A stretch of 64,000 nucleotides of DNA from Haematococcus lacustris. Taxonomy: Eukaryota > Chlorophyta > Chlorophyceae > Chlamydomonadales > Haematococcaceae. Shown one piece after another: positions 32,856 through 43,223 of the stretch. The stretch lies in assembly GCA_030144725.1 (NCBI GenBank), contig JASKMD010000028.1, positions 5,977,911 through 6,041,910 on the forward strand, read 5' to 3'. Each line of letters begins with the position of its first letter. Positions within the stretch are counted from its first letter, which is position 1. Both the position numbers and the translations under genes were made by a program. The notes under the pieces are model-generated. The model had not been told where the DNA came from. It made no database searches and saw nothing but the letters and a program-made list of their open reading frames with translations.

Positions 32856-34037
32856 TGTAGGCGTGCGGCAGAACCCTGTAGACATGTGTCGCAGGACCCT
32901 GTAGCCGTGCGGCAGAACCCTGTAGACGTGGATCGCACAACCCTGTAGGCGTGCGGCAGAACCCTGTAGACAAACGTCGCAGGACCCTGTAGGCGTGCGG
33001 CAGGACCCTGTAGACATGTGTCGCAGGACCCTGTAGCCGTGCGGCAGAACCCTGTAGACGTGGGTCGCACAACCCTGTAGGCGTGCGGCAGAACCCTGTA
33101 GACAAATGTCATAGGACCCTGTAGGCGTGCGGCAGGACCCTGTAGACATGTGTCGCAGGACCCTGTAGGCGTGCGGCAGAACCCTGTAGACGTGGGTTGC
33201 ACAACCCTGTAGGCGTGCGGCAGAACCCTGTAGACAAACGTCGCAGGACCCTGTAGCCGTGCGGCAGAACCCTGTAGACGTGGGTCGCACAACCCTGTAG
33301 GCGTGCGGCAGAACCCTGTAGACAAACGTCGCAGGACCCTGTAGGCGTGCGGCAGGACCCTGTAGACATGTGTCGCAGGACCCTGTAGCCGTGCGGCAGA
33401 ACCCTGTAGACGTGGGTCGCACAACCCTGTAGGCGTGCGGCAGAACCCTGTAGACAAACGTCGCAGGACCCTGTAGCCGTGCGGCAGAACCCTGTAGACG
33501 TGTGTCGCAGGACCCTGTAGGCGTGCGGCAGGACCCTGTAGACAAACGTCGCAGGACCCTGTAGCTGTGCGCCAGGACCCTGTAGACAAACGTCGCAGGA
33601 CCCTGTAGCCCCAAACCTGGTGGTATGGTGCCAGGACCCTGTGGGGTGTTGCCAGGACCCTGTGTGCCAGGACCCTGTGGTGTGGTGCCAGAACCCTGTG
33701 GTGTGGTGCCAGGACCCTGTGATGCCAGGACCCTGTGGTGTGGTGCCAGAACCCTGTGGTCCAGGACCCTGTGGGTGTGCAGCAGGACCCTGTAGGCCCA
33801 AACCTGGTGGTGTGGTGCCAGAACCCTGTGGTGTGGTGCCAGGACCCTGTGGGCCAGGACCCTGTGGTGAGGTGCCAGAACCCTGTGGTGGGGTGCCAGA
33901 ACCCTGTGAGCCACAACCCTGTGGTGTGGTGCCAGGACCCTGTGGTGTGGTGCCAGGACCCTGTGAGCCACAACCCTGTGGTGTGGTGCCAGGACCCTGT
34001 GTGGAAAGGCACTCATCGTAGGACCCTGTACAGGGTC
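32856..34037. repeat. Right subterminal ACCCTGT array of element A, second part
   Basis: It continues the array broken at 12977: CGTGCGGCAG/GACGTGGGTCGCACA units (32856-33610), then GGTGTGGTGCCAGG units (33610-34000), ending in the palindrome AGGACCCTGTACAGGGTCCT at about 34020. Confidence 0.9.
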
Positions 34038-34473
34038 CTGGCACACATGGTCAAAAGCATCCAAACGGGGTCAACAGGACCAACCACAAGCTATGTAGGA
34101 ATCCTAACATGGTTCTATCACATAGGGATGCAAGGAATGATAAAAACATCTACACTCATCAGGTACACAGGACCCTGTACCGGGTCCTATGACCATGGTG
34201 ACTCTAGGACCCTGTACAGGGTCCTAGGACACGGGCCATAGCTCATCACTGGCTTGGACGTTTTACATGCCACCTACTAGGTTGGGCAGCTGTAACCACC
34301 CTTTACAACCTCTTATACTCACATTTCATGAAAAGTCACTTTGGTCACACGGTGCCAACTCCCTTAGCCAAAATCAGGGTCTCAGCCCCATACCTGGCCC
34401 AGCAACTCGACACCGAGTGAGAATTACACTTTGGTCCAAGAGAGTCTTGTCATCCACTAGGTCACAGCAACCT
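34038..34473. other. Right terminal segment of element A, left of Copia
   Basis: Homologous to 31986-32410. It contains two ACCCTGTACAGGGT-type palindromes (34175 and 34213) and no recognisable gene. The Copia target AACCT is its last 5 bp (34469-34473); the segment resumes at 38602. Confidence 0.85.
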
Positions 34474-34715
34474 TGAAAGAGAAAGAGGCCCTCGCTAAGA
34501 GGCAGCGCTTCACCGGACAAACACAGTTACACACTATAGCAAGTATAAAGCCCACCTGAAAGAGAAAGAGGCCCTCGCTAAGAGGCAGCGCTTCACCGGA
34601 CAAACACAGTAAAGCACTACGTCACTGAGCGGAGCCTAAAACAGAAGTCACACTTGAGATACAGTTAGCTCAACCCCTGATGGGCTGGCTGAACCTAGCA
34701 TGCCTTGCTCCAACA
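34474..34715 (-). repeat. Copia 3' LTR
   Basis: 242 bp, identical to 38360-38601. Each LTR holds an internal direct repeat of about 54 bp starting TGAAAGAGAAAGAGGCCCTC, with copies about 82 bp apart. Confidence 0.95.
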
Positions 34716-34796
34716 CACCCCCTCAGGCCAGGCCATCAGACCTCACAACTTAAAACTGAACACCAAAGCCACTGGGTCTCAGCCTACGTCAGAGCT

Positions 34797-35192
34797 TCAC
34801 CATCCCCATACCAGCCTTGCAAAATCCAAACTTGACAGAAGGCAGAGCCTTGGTGAACACATCAGCCACATTGGCTGCAGAGCCACAGAACTTGAAGACC
34901 AGCTCACCACGCGCCACCCGCTAACGCACAAAATGATGCAAGACATCAATGTGCTTAGAACGTGCAGATGCAATGAATGCTTGACCAGGGTGAGAGCAGC
35001 CTCATTGTCACACATGATGGTGACAGGCTGCACCACAGCAGAGCCCAGAGACAGATCAGCCAACACACCCTGCATCATAGTGGCTAGATAGCTGTGTGCA
35101 GGTGAGGCTGTGGAAACCAGCTGCTTTAGCTGCTCCAGCTGCTCCCTCCCCTGAAAGTGCATGCCACGCCCGTCGGGCCCGGCGCAGACCAA
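34797..35192 (-). pseudogene. Copia RNase H remnant
   Basis: The reading TASPAHSYLATMMQGVLA and TIMCDNEAALTLVKHS matches the end of Copia RNase H. After KHS the frame shifts; the correct frame (SKHIDVLHHFVR) has an in-frame TAG and then KHIDV- and ADVFTKAL-like residues. The expected RT (about 250 residues) between 35320 and 35190 is missing. Confidence 0.75.
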
Positions 35193-35322
35193 AGAGAGCC
35201 ATAGACAATTGCAGGAAGCTCCGCCACAGCCACGGATCTGACCCCCGCAAACTCAGGCTGAATACCCCGCAACCGACTAGATTGGCGCACGACAGCGCCA
35301 CCACCACTGCTGCCCTCAGCCA

Positions 35323-36657
35323 CTACTGCACCACTGCCAGTTGCACCTCTGCCAATCCCTGCGCGGCTGCCAGCTGCACCACTGCCTGCCCCTGAGCTGC
35401 TGCCAGCCCCTGCGCTGCTGCCAGCCCCTGTGCCCACACCGCTACCATCAGCCTCTGTGCCCCCACCGCTGCCAGCCCCTGCGCTGCTGCTGCTGCCAGC
35501 CCCTGCGTAGCTGCCGATGCCAGCCCCTGCGCTGCTGCCGCTGCCAGCCCCTGCGCTGCTGCGCTGCCAGCCTCTGCGCTGCTGCTGCTGCCAGCCTCTG
35601 CGCTGCTGGTTGCACCACCTGGTGGTGCTGGCGCGCGCTCTAGCGGAGCTGGTACAGCTGCTGGCGGTGCAGGCAACTGCACCTCAACCGGCACATGCAC
35701 AGCATGCGGCACCAGCACCCCCGGCTCTGGCTCAGGCTGTGGCAAGAGCATGGCCAGATCTGCCTCCCGGGTGGGCGGCCCCCGGTCAAGCTCATCGAAC
35801 ACCACGTCCTTGGTGATCAAGAGCTTGCCACCAGGTAGCAGCACCTGGTAAGCCTTGCTGCTCAGCTCATATCCTACAAACACCCCCTGCACCGCTTTAC
35901 TGCCCAGCTTGCTGCGCATGTGCTCGGGCACGTGGGCATACGCCCGTGCCCCGAACACCCGCAACGCTGACAGATCGGGCCGCACCCCCCAGAACAGCTC
36001 CCAGGGAGTGCCCGCCTTGCCTCGCACCAGGGACAGGTTGCGCACATAATTGGCAAAGCGCAAGGCATAGGGCCAGAAGTTGACTGAGAGCCCACTGCTG
36101 TATAGCAGGCACCGACCCTTCTCAAACAGCGTGCGGTTGAGGCGTTCTGCGCTGCCATTCTGCTGCGGGCTGTACGGGGCGGTCTGCTGGTGGATGATGC
36201 CTTTCCCACTGAGGAACTCCCTGACAGCCTGGTTGACATACTCAGTCCCCCGGTCGCTGCGCAACACCTTGACCTTGCGGCCCCCCTGTGTCTCAAACCA
36301 CTCGACTGCATCCCTGATGGCTGCTGGCACCTCTGACTTGGCCTTGAGAAGGGCTATGAGTGACAGCCCACTGTGCTCATCAAGAAAGGTGAGCACAAAG
36401 CAGTAGCCAGCAGCATTGGGAATGCGGAGGGGACCGCACACATCAGTGTGCACAAGGTCGCAGGGTGCCGCAACCCGGGCAGCAAGGGAGGGCAGCGTGT
36501 CGGCTACACGCCGGTGCAGCTTGCCCGCTGCACAGCCAGGACACACCCCACTACCTGCTGCTCTGCACTGCCCCGCGCTGAGTTCCACCCCTTCCACCAT
36601 CCCCTTGCTGATCATATCACCCATGGCCCGGTAACTGAGATGGCCCAGCCGTCTCAT
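35323..36657 (-). CDS. Copia pol, integrase part
   Basis: It opens with the pre-integrase motif RRLGHLSYRAM and a CPGC half of the zinc site. The integrase core has VHTDVCGPL (first Asp), LRSDRGTEYVN (second Asp) and PQQNGSAERLNRT (Glu), then a GVFVGYE region. It ends in a low-complexity Ala/Gln/Gly tail at 35323. The frame differs from gag-protease: the join at QLLH/RRLGHLS needs a 1-base shift, so the polyprotein is broken here. Confidence 0.88.
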   Translation of the reverse strand: MRRLGHLSYRAMGDMISKGMVEGVELSAGQCRAAGSGVCPGCAAGKLHRRVADTLPSLAARVAAPCDLVHTDVCGPLRIPNAAGYCFVLTFLDEHSGLSLIALLKAKSEVPAAIRDAVEWFETQGGRKVKVLRSDRGTEYVNQAVREFLSGKGIIHQQTAPYSPQQNGSAERLNRTLFEKGRCLLYSSGLSVNFWPYALRFANYVRNLSLVRGKAGTPWELFWGVRPDLSALRVFGARAYAHVPEHMRSKLGSKAVQGVFVGYELSSKAYQVLLPGGKLLITKDVVFDELDRGPPTREADLAMLLPQPEPEPGVLVPHAVHVPVEVQLPAPPAAVPAPLERAPAPPGGATSSAEAGSSSSAEAGSAAAQGLAAAAAQGLASAATQGLAAAAAQGLAAVGAQRLMVAVWAQGLAAAQGLAAAQGQAVVQLAAAQGLAEVQLAVVQ

Positions 36658-38338
36658 GCAGCAGCTGCGGTGTGACCGCAGTCACAGCTTGCGCTGAGGC
36701 GGGCGGCTCACATGCCACCACAGCAGGCTGCGCGCTACCGCTGAGCTGATACTGCCTCCCAACCACCCTGCCCTTGACCAGCTCCCCCTTGCTGGACTTC
36801 ATGGTGATGGTGTCAGCTGTCTGCCTGATCTCCCAGCCCTTCTGAGCTGCTGCGAGGGTGGAGAAATAGTTGGTGCTGGCCTCTGGAGCCCACAACACAT
36901 CCTGCAGCTCCATCCTCACCCCATCCACTGCCAGCCGCACCCTGCCCTTCCCATAGGCATACAGCTGCACTGAGCTCTTGCCCAGCCCCATAGGGACTGG
37001 CTGCGCAAACCCTTGATACCCATGCAACAAGGTGCGCTCAGGGGTGATGTGGTGACTAGCCCCAGAATCTGCCACCCACACCCTCATGCTGCTGTCCAGC
37101 TGCTGGGTAGAGGCAACAGCTAGCAAGGCTGGCTCTGCAGCTGGCTCAGGGGCAAGAGAGGCATGCTTGTCGACCACACAGGGCAGCATAGGGGAGAGCC
37201 CTACTGCATGGCTCCAACAGCAGGTCATGTCCCCACAGCTGACCACACTGCCCCCTTCTGCGCTGCAGCTGTGCACCTCAGCCCCACCCACTCCCACACC
37301 TGCCTCAGCAGGCATGCAGGCAGGCAAGGGGGGGGCTGCATCAGCCACATGGCTCAGTGTGCCCGCATGCACAGCAGCGAGGGTGACGCTCGACAACCCT
37401 GCTGACCCACTGCTGCTCTTGCCTGCACCAGCCCAACCACCCGCACCACCCCCGCTTGCACCACCACCCTCACCACCAGCCCCACGCCCCGCCGTACCAC
37501 CATCTCGTGCGGGTTCTGGGCAGTCTCGTGCGTAGTGGCCACGCTTGCCACATCTGAAGCACTTGACGTTGGCGGCTGCCCGTGGGCGTGGCGGTGCGGT
37601 TGAGGATGAGGAGGAGGCTGCCGGCACGGCAGCCGGCTGCGTGCGGCTGCTGCTGCTGCCGCTGCTGCTGCTGCCACCCCGACCACCCCCACCACCCCCA
37701 CCCTTGCCCCGGAGACGCACTGCAGCCAGCTGGGCTGACACTCCAGCCTGCTGCGCACGGGATTCTGCAATCTGCAGTGTGCGCTTGACTTCGGTGAGGG
37801 AGAGTGGGGAGCGCAGAGACCCAAATGTGATGAAGTCCCTTGCATTCTCATACTGCGGCAGGGGAGGCATGGCCTTCAACAAGGCCATGACCTGCTGGGG
37901 CTCGCTGACTTGCTCCTTGACCGCTGCCAGCTGCCACACAATCTCCAGCAGCCTGCTGTGCACCTGCCCCACAGTCTCACCGGGCTGCATCTGCAAGCTG
38001 TTGAGCTGCTCCCACAGCTGATAGCTGTCCGGCTGCTGGTCCGCCAGCAGGGCTTTCCAGGCTGCAGGTGCTGTCTCGGCTGCCACTACAAGTCGCAAGT
38101 AGTGCGACTTGCAGTTGCACAGCAGCCACGCATACGCACGCTCACAGCGAACTGGGTCCGTGTCCTCGCCAACCATGGCCTTCCACAGCCCGGCCAGCCT
38201 CAACTGGCCCATCGCCCCATGTCGCCATTCGACAAACGAAGTGGCTTCATTCAGGGGCAGTGGCTGTGGCATAAGGACTGCCATCTGTGGCTGCTCGGCT
38301 GGAGCGCTGACGTCTGCCTCTGATTTCACCATCGGCAC
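36617..38338 (-). CDS. Copia gag and protease
   Basis: Starts at the ATG at 38338 just inside the 5' LTR. It has the UBN2-type gag fold region (YAWLLCNCKSHYLRLVV, LWEQLNSLQMQPGETVGQ), a CCHC knuckle (CFRCGKRGHYARDC) and the protease active site WVADSGASHHIT. 573 residues; the final stretch is read in the wrong frame after LLHETAG. Confidence 0.88.
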   Translation of the reverse strand: MPMVKSEADVSAPAEQPQMAVLMPQPLPLNEATSFVEWRHGAMGQLRLAGLWKAMVGEDTDPVRCERAYAWLLCNCKSHYLRLVVAAETAPAAWKALLADQQPDSYQLWEQLNSLQMQPGETVGQVHSRLLEIVWQLAAVKEQVSEPQQVMALLKAMPPLPQYENARDFITFGSLRSPLSLTEVKRTLQIAESRAQQAGVSAQLAAVRLRGKGGGGGGGRGGSSSSGSSSSRTQPAAVPAASSSSSTAPPRPRAAANVKCFRCGKRGHYARDCPEPARDGGTAGRGAGGEGGGASGGGAGGWAGAGKSSSGSAGLSSVTLAAVHAGTLSHVADAAPPLPACMPAEAGVGVGGAEVHSCSAEGGSVVSCGDMTCCWSHAVGLSPMLPCVVDKHASLAPEPAAEPALLAVASTQQLDSSMRVWVADSGASHHITPERTLLHGYQGFAQPVPMGLGKSSVQLYAYGKGRVRLAVDGVRMELQDVLWAPEASTNYFSTLAAAQKGWEIRQTADTITMKSSKGELVKGRVVGRQYQLSGSAQPAVVACEPPASAQAVTAVTPQLLHETAGPSQLPGHG

Positions 38339-38359
38339 CCGTGCCGTGGGCCCATAACC

Positions 38360-38601
38360 TGAAAGAGAAAGAGGCCCTCGCTAAGAGGCAGCGCTTCACC
38401 GGACAAACACAGTTACACACTATAGCAAGTATAAAGCCCACCTGAAAGAGAAAGAGGCCCTCGCTAAGAGGCAGCGCTTCACCGGACAAACACAGTAAAG
38501 CACTACGTCACTGAGCGGAGCCTAAAACAGAAGTCACACTTGAGATACAGTTAGCTCAACCCCTGATGGGCTGGCTGAACCTAGCATGCCTTGCTCCAAC
38601 A
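38360..38601 (-). repeat. Copia 5' LTR
   Basis: 242 bp; no difference from 34474-34715 was found. Confidence 0.95.
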
Positions 38602-38673
38602 AACCTACATACCAAGTTTCAGACCTCAACTCTCAGGTTTTTCAAGCCAGCCAGGCCTTAATTTGCACGAGTG
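38602..38673. other. Extreme right end of element A
   Basis: Continues element A after Copia and ends in GGCCTTAATTTGCACGAGTG. The following AT (38674-38675) is the target duplication. The pol ORF appears to run into this segment before stopping at 38626, but that tail is transposon sequence. Confidence 0.88.
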
Positions 38674-38675
38674 AT

Positions 38676-41205
38676 CTGTGACCTGAGAAGGGTGACCAGG
38701 ACACTCAGGGACCTGTGCCTCATAGTCATTAGAGACCGGGTCAGCCCACCTTAACCGCTTAGGCTCTGATGGCTTTAGAGCATCATCAGAGTCAGCATCA
38801 TGGTCAGGGTCTGATCCAGCGGTAGGCTGCTGTTCGCCGCCTCCGCTGCCGCTGCCCAACGGTGTACCCGCACCGACGTCCTCCCCCTCCTGTAATCTCC
38901 GCTTCTGCTGCCTGGTCGTCACCAGGAGTTTGTCAGTATCAGCCGTCGCTGAAGTTACTGGAATACGTGACAGTGGATCGGCAGGATTAGTGTTGCCAGG
39001 TAGGTATTTAATGGTGTAATTAAATCGGGATAGGAACTCCAACCAGCGGCTCTGCCTACGGGACAGTGTAGACTGCGTAGGTAGGGCCTCTAGAGGGCGG
39101 TGATCAGTAAACAGGGTGAATGGCACTCCTTCAAGGTAGCACCGCCACTGTGTACACGCAGCAATAATGGCCAAAGTTTCCTGTTCCCCAGTGGTATAAT
39201 TCATTTTAGCTTTGGACAGCTTACGTGAGTAATATGCCAGGGGGTAACCAGCCTGCGTCAATACTGCGCCAACACCTAAGAGTGAGGCGTCACAGTAGAC
39301 TTCAAAGGGCTTGGTTATATCAGGTAAGCGGAGCATAGACACCTTAATAATAGCCAGCTTTAGAGCGTTGAAAGCATCTAACTGGGGTTTAGGCCATTGC
39401 GCCCAGTTAAAAGATTTGCCTTCAGGGCCAGTTAAATTAGTAAGTGGAACAGCAATGGAACTGAAATTACGCACATATTTACGTACATAATTAGCCATGC
39501 CAAGGAATGACTGCAGAGCTGTCAGGTTCGTAGGAACTGGCCAGTCTTTGATAGCAGTCACCTTGCTGGGGTCTACAGCTACACCATCTTTAGAGATGAT
39601 GTGCCCCAGGAAAGGAAGAGACTCTTTCATGAATTCACATTTGGATAATTTAGCAAAATATTTATGTTGTCTCAGCAAACTGAATATTTCGCGAAGGTGT
39701 GACAGGTGCTCCTGGATAGACTTGGACATGATTAAAATGTCATCAAGATATACCAGAGCACACCGGTCAATCACCGTGGCAAATGCCTGATTCATTGCCC
39801 GTTGAAATGTAGCGGGAGCATTGGTTAAACCAAAGCATAACACTTTATACTGATAGTGTCCCATGGGCGTCCTAAACGCAGTTTTAGGAATATCCTCATC
39901 AGGTATTCTGATTTGATGATAGCCAGCCTGGAGATCCAGGGAGGAAAATACAGTCATACCCGACAATTTATCGAATAAATCTTCAATTCTGGGGAGAGGG
40001 TACTGATCACGTATAGTGAGCTTGTTAAGCTGGCGGTAGTCTACGCACATGCGTAGCTCACCGGACTTCTTCTTTACAAAAAGAACTGGTGCTGCAAATG
40101 GGGAGGAGCTAGGCTCTATCAGCCCTTTGGACAACATGTCAGTAACCTGTTTTTTAACTTCTTCCTGTTCTGGCTGGCTCATCCTATAACTGGGCCTGGC
40201 AGGAGGTTTAGCACCATCCTGCAGGGGTATAGAATGCCCTACATCACGTGCAGGAGGCAGCCCAGTGATAGGCTCAAACACATCAGAGAACTCCATAAGG
40301 AGGCTCTTTAACTGTGCAGCCTGCTCAGGGGGAACACCAGGTGGGTTTTGCAGGTTCTCATAAGAGACCAGTGCCACCACACCTGTGCCTCCATCTTTGA
40401 GCCACTTAGCAGCCGTCTTGGCAGACAGAGGGGTATAAACCACCTCAGGGCCGGGCACTAGGAAACCAGGAGGAATAGCATAGGCTTCTTTTACAGGTTT
40501 TACAGTTTGTAGAGACTCAACTGTACAGTTAATTGACCCCTTCTTGCTTACCGCTGAAGGTAGTAAGGTAGGCTGGCCCTTAGGGGTCCGCAGGGTGAGA
40601 GACTTGTCGACATAGTCAAGCAAGGCCCCCTGCACAGTCAGCCAATCAGCACCAAGCAGAATGTCATACTCATGTACCAGCTCTGGCATCACAGTCAAGG
40701 TGCAGAAGCAGCTAAACTGTTGGATGGACAAGTGCACTTTGACATATTGTGTACAGTACACTGATTGATTGTTAGCTACCTCATAACGAAGTGCCACAGG
40801 GTAATCATGCAGTCTCAACTTGTGTGTAGACACAAATGCTTCACTGATGAAGGAGTCATCAGCGCCACCATCAGCAAGGCAGAAGCATGCATGCTGACGG
40901 TCAAGGGTGCCAGCAAATCTGAATCTCACCTTGCCATCACGTCCCACCATACCCAGCACATGTGCCTGTTGATGCTGAGCCACAGGGGGAACAGCAGTCT
41001 TACATGGCACATCATTCAAAGCAGGACTACACAGTCTTGCTGATAGGGCAGGCAGGGGCTCTACAGGGCAGGCAGGCAAAGAAGCTGTTGTTGAGTTGGC
41101 CTTGGGCACACTCACATCATCATCAGCTCCTACAACAGCAGCATCATGCAGCAGTTGTTCAGATTGAACCACAGCACAGTCCTGGCTGGCTGGCTGGGCA
41201 ACACC
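38676..41205 (-). CDS. Gypsy pol: protease, reverse transcriptase, RNase H
   Basis: In frame with gag after a single TAG (41206-41208). A retroviral-type protease region has CLADGGADDSFI and HEYDILLGADWL. The RT is complete: LRMCVDYRQLNKLTIRD, FSSLDLQAGYHQIRI, CFGLTNAPATFQ, ALVYLDDILI and FLGHIISKDG. RNase H shows VYCDASLLGVGAVL, TGEQETLAIIAA and FTDHRPLEAL. It ends at VPECPGHPSQVTD, where element A is inserted. Counting one AT copy, the pol frame gives 1290 codons across the insertion. Confidence 0.92.
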
Positions 41206-42510
41206 CTAACGGTTGGTGGCAATACGGGCCCGGCTGACGCCACGGCGCCTGCCCTGATCCCTAGGCTTAGCAGCCTTAGGTGGGGGCTGGGGCTCTGGCT
41301 CCTGGTCTGACTCAGAAGCACCAGACTCTGAAGGGGGCTTGGACTTGGCTTGGCCAGGCTTCTTGGCACCCTCAGGTGGGTGAGGATACCCAGACCTGCG
41401 CCGGGCCTCAATAGCCGTGAAGTGGCGGAAGGGGCAGGGGTGGTTGGTCAGGTGGCCGGGATGGTTGCACATGAAGCAGTATTGCCCAGGCAACAGGGGT
41501 TTCTTGGACCACAGCTCATCGTGTCTAGGCCTCTTGCCAGCACCACCAGAAACAGGGGGCTTAGAGCCACGCCTGCCGGGGTGGGCCTCCCCTCCCAGGG
41601 CACTTGACGCCTGCACAGCATGAACACCAGAAGTACCAGCACCCTTAGCAGGTGTGGTGGTGGACAGCATGACCACATTGCGCTGAGCCTGCTTAGCAGC
41701 CTCCATAGCCTGAGACAGTGTGGGGTTCTTAAATTGAGCCAGGTCCTTAAGCACAGCAGGCTGTAAAGCTGAGCTGAGGCCCCTAGTGAACACCATGGCC
41801 AGCAGAGGCTGACACATGTTGTCGTTCCCTGCAAACAGCAGGTTATTCCTGAACTCGGTAATGTATTGCCCCAGGAGCATTCCTGCGGTCATCTTGATGG
41901 CACCATCAAGCAGCTTAGTTCGGGCGACGTTACAGTCATCCCGCAGGTCATCTCCTGTATACTCGCAGAATGCAGTACGCAGGTAAGGCCAGTCGGGGAC
42001 GTCAGCATACAAGGCAACATAGGACTCCTTGATGGATGGATACCATGTGTTGCGAGCAGCGCCAGTCAGGAAAGCAGGCAGTGTTGATGCAACATCAAGG
42101 CGACAGCGTTCACAGTGACGCTCAAGGTCGTCGCAGAACGCTAAGGCTCTGCGATGGGTGCTGCTGCACGCATCAGTCCACTTGTCTGGACCAGGTATAG
42201 ACCTTGAACCCAAAGACAAGGGAAGAGGCAAGGCAAGAGGCGAGGGACCCGTAGGGGCAGCTCGTCCTGGGCCTGCAGCACCTGCACCAGGCTGTCTAGT
42301 CGACGCAGGAGCAGCTGCCCTGCCTGCTATATCTGGCCTGCGAGGTGGAAGAGTAGGCGACTTCACCTGAGACGTAATTGTCGACAGGGCTTGACGCAGG
42401 GCTTCATTCTCAGCCTGAATTTGCAGTTGTTGTGCCTCCAGCTCAAGGATGTAATCCTCGTCTCCTCCGACGTAGCGAGGTCGTTGCTCGTCCATCTCGC
42501 CTTCTTCCAT
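41206..42510 (-). CDS. Gypsy gag
   Basis: 434 residues from the ATG at 42510; the frame is open upstream to 42580, where a LINE 3' fragment starts, so the native start may be further up. An N-terminal coiled coil (ILELEAQQLQIQAENEALRQ), a Pro/Ala linker, a retrotransposon gag region (LPAFLTGAARNTWYPSI, LLGQYITEFRNNLLFAG) and a knuckle CFMCNHPGHLTNHPC, one residue longer than the usual CCHC spacing. It ends at TAG followed directly by pol in the same frame. Confidence 0.85.
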   Translation of the reverse strand: MEEGEMDEQRPRYVGGDEDYILELEAQQLQIQAENEALRQALSTITSQVKSPTLPPRRPDIAGRAAAPASTRQPGAGAAGPGRAAPTGPSPLALPLPLSLGSRSIPGPDKWTDACSSTHRRALAFCDDLERHCERCRLDVASTLPAFLTGAARNTWYPSIKESYVALYADVPDWPYLRTAFCEYTGDDLRDDCNVARTKLLDGAIKMTAGMLLGQYITEFRNNLLFAGNDNMCQPLLAMVFTRGLSSALQPAVLKDLAQFKNPTLSQAMEAAKQAQRNVVMLSTTTPAKGAGTSGVHAVQASSALGGEAHPGRRGSKPPVSGGAGKRPRHDELWSKKPLLPGQYCFMCNHPGHLTNHPCPFRHFTAIEARRRSGYPHPPEGAKKPGQAKSKPPSESGASESDQEPEPQPPPKAAKPRDQGRRRGVSRARIATNR

Positions 42511-42579
42511 ATCACCACCAGGGGTATCCTCTGGGTTATCGCCAGAAGGATGGTCATCAGGGGCTTTAGAGCCACCTGA

Positions 42580-42668
42580 AGAAGAAAGAAAGAAAACTAC
42601 TCCGGTACAAACCGGCGTGCATTAAGGGAGGAGCTTCCGGCTGTGGCGCGGCCTGCTCCCACCTCCAA
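42580..42668 (-). mobile_element. LINE 3'-end fragment in the Gypsy leader (older copy)
   Basis: On the complement it reads CCTGCTCCCACC-side sequence down to GCACGCCGGTTTGTACCGG and a degenerate (CTT)n tail. It matches 32770-32855 with substitutions. The boundary on the high-coordinate side is unclear; 42669-43080 may be leader or more insert. A TATATAAA-like string lies near 43068 on the complement. Confidence 0.65.
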
Positions 42669-43092
42669 ACGTTGGACACAGGCTGGACATGTCCCCATCA
42701 AGCTGCCCTAGCTGTAGCCACAGACCACAGCTAGCACCCAAGGCAAACAAAGAGGCATGAGAGGAGCAAAGACTAGTGCACTTGGCAGCTGGCCTTATCT
42801 CTTCTCCTCGTTGACGAGAGCAATTCCAGCCTTGTCCGCCGGATGTCGCACTAAAAGCTGAAGTTCAGGCTCCAAAAGTCCAAACTTCAGCTGTCAGCCA
42901 ACGTCCCGCATTGAGGTAGCACTGCTCCCTCCTTGATGACGCCAACAACTCCACAACAGCTCGATGACCCGCAGCGGTCGTGTGCGGCACCCGGACCTCA
43001 TTTGTATTCCGCTGGACAAAGCGGTGCCCGTTCAAGCCTGGGAAGGCTTTCCCGTTGCATCCCAATTTATATACCGCTGGGTGCGGTGGTGA

Positions 43093-43211
43093 AGAAGAAG
43101 AAGAAGAAGAAGAAGACTACGCCGGTATTCACCGGCGTGCATTAAGGGAGGAGCAACCGCCTGGGGCGCGGCCTGCTCCCACCATCAAACTCGAGAAGTA
43201 GCCGACCCCCC
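43093..43211 (-). mobile_element. 5'-truncated LINE insertion, 119 bp
   Basis: Flanked by a 12-bp duplication, GTGCGGTGGTGA (43081-43092 and 43212-43223). It ends in a long (CTT)n tail on the complement and carries the hairpin CCGGTATTCACCGG. This is a classic 5'-truncated target-primed insertion of the family at 12978-32855. Confidence 0.85.
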
Positions 43212-43223
43212 GTGCGGTGGTGA

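Larger units (their letters stand above)
34474..38601 (-). mobile_element. Copia LTR retrotransposon, RT-deleted
   Basis: The 242-bp LTRs (34474-34715, 38360-38601) read identical by eye, TG...CA, with the 5-bp duplication AACCT on both sides (34469-34473, 38602-38606). On the complement the order is gag, CCHC, protease, integrase, then a short RNase H remnant: the Copia order with integrase before RT. The reverse transcriptase region is absent. Its 4.1 kb is short for the superfamily. Identical LTRs indicate a very recent insertion, so it was probably mobilised by proteins from another copy. Confidence 0.93.
11523..38673 (+). mobile_element. CACTA-like DNA transposon, element A (deletion derivative, nested)
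   Basis: Termini are CACTCGCGCCGATTAAGGCC at the left and, on the complement, CACTCGTGCAAATTAAGGCC at the right (3 mismatches in 20). The target duplication is AT (11521-11522, 38674-38675) inside Gypsy pol. The left 165 bp match the left end of element B. Then, at a CAGGG microhomology near 11705, about 9 kb of the B gene region is missing and the sequence resumes just before the last dioxygenase exon. The right part carries the ACCCTGT arrays, interrupted by the LINE-like element, then the terminal segment 34014-34473 and 38602-38673, interrupted by Copia. With no transposase it must have moved in trans. Confidence 0.88.

Noticed and set aside
12413..34241. Many ORFs with QDPVVPGPC or VLPHAYRVL repeats
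   Set aside because: They are read through the ACCCTGT subterminal arrays in all frames and both strands.
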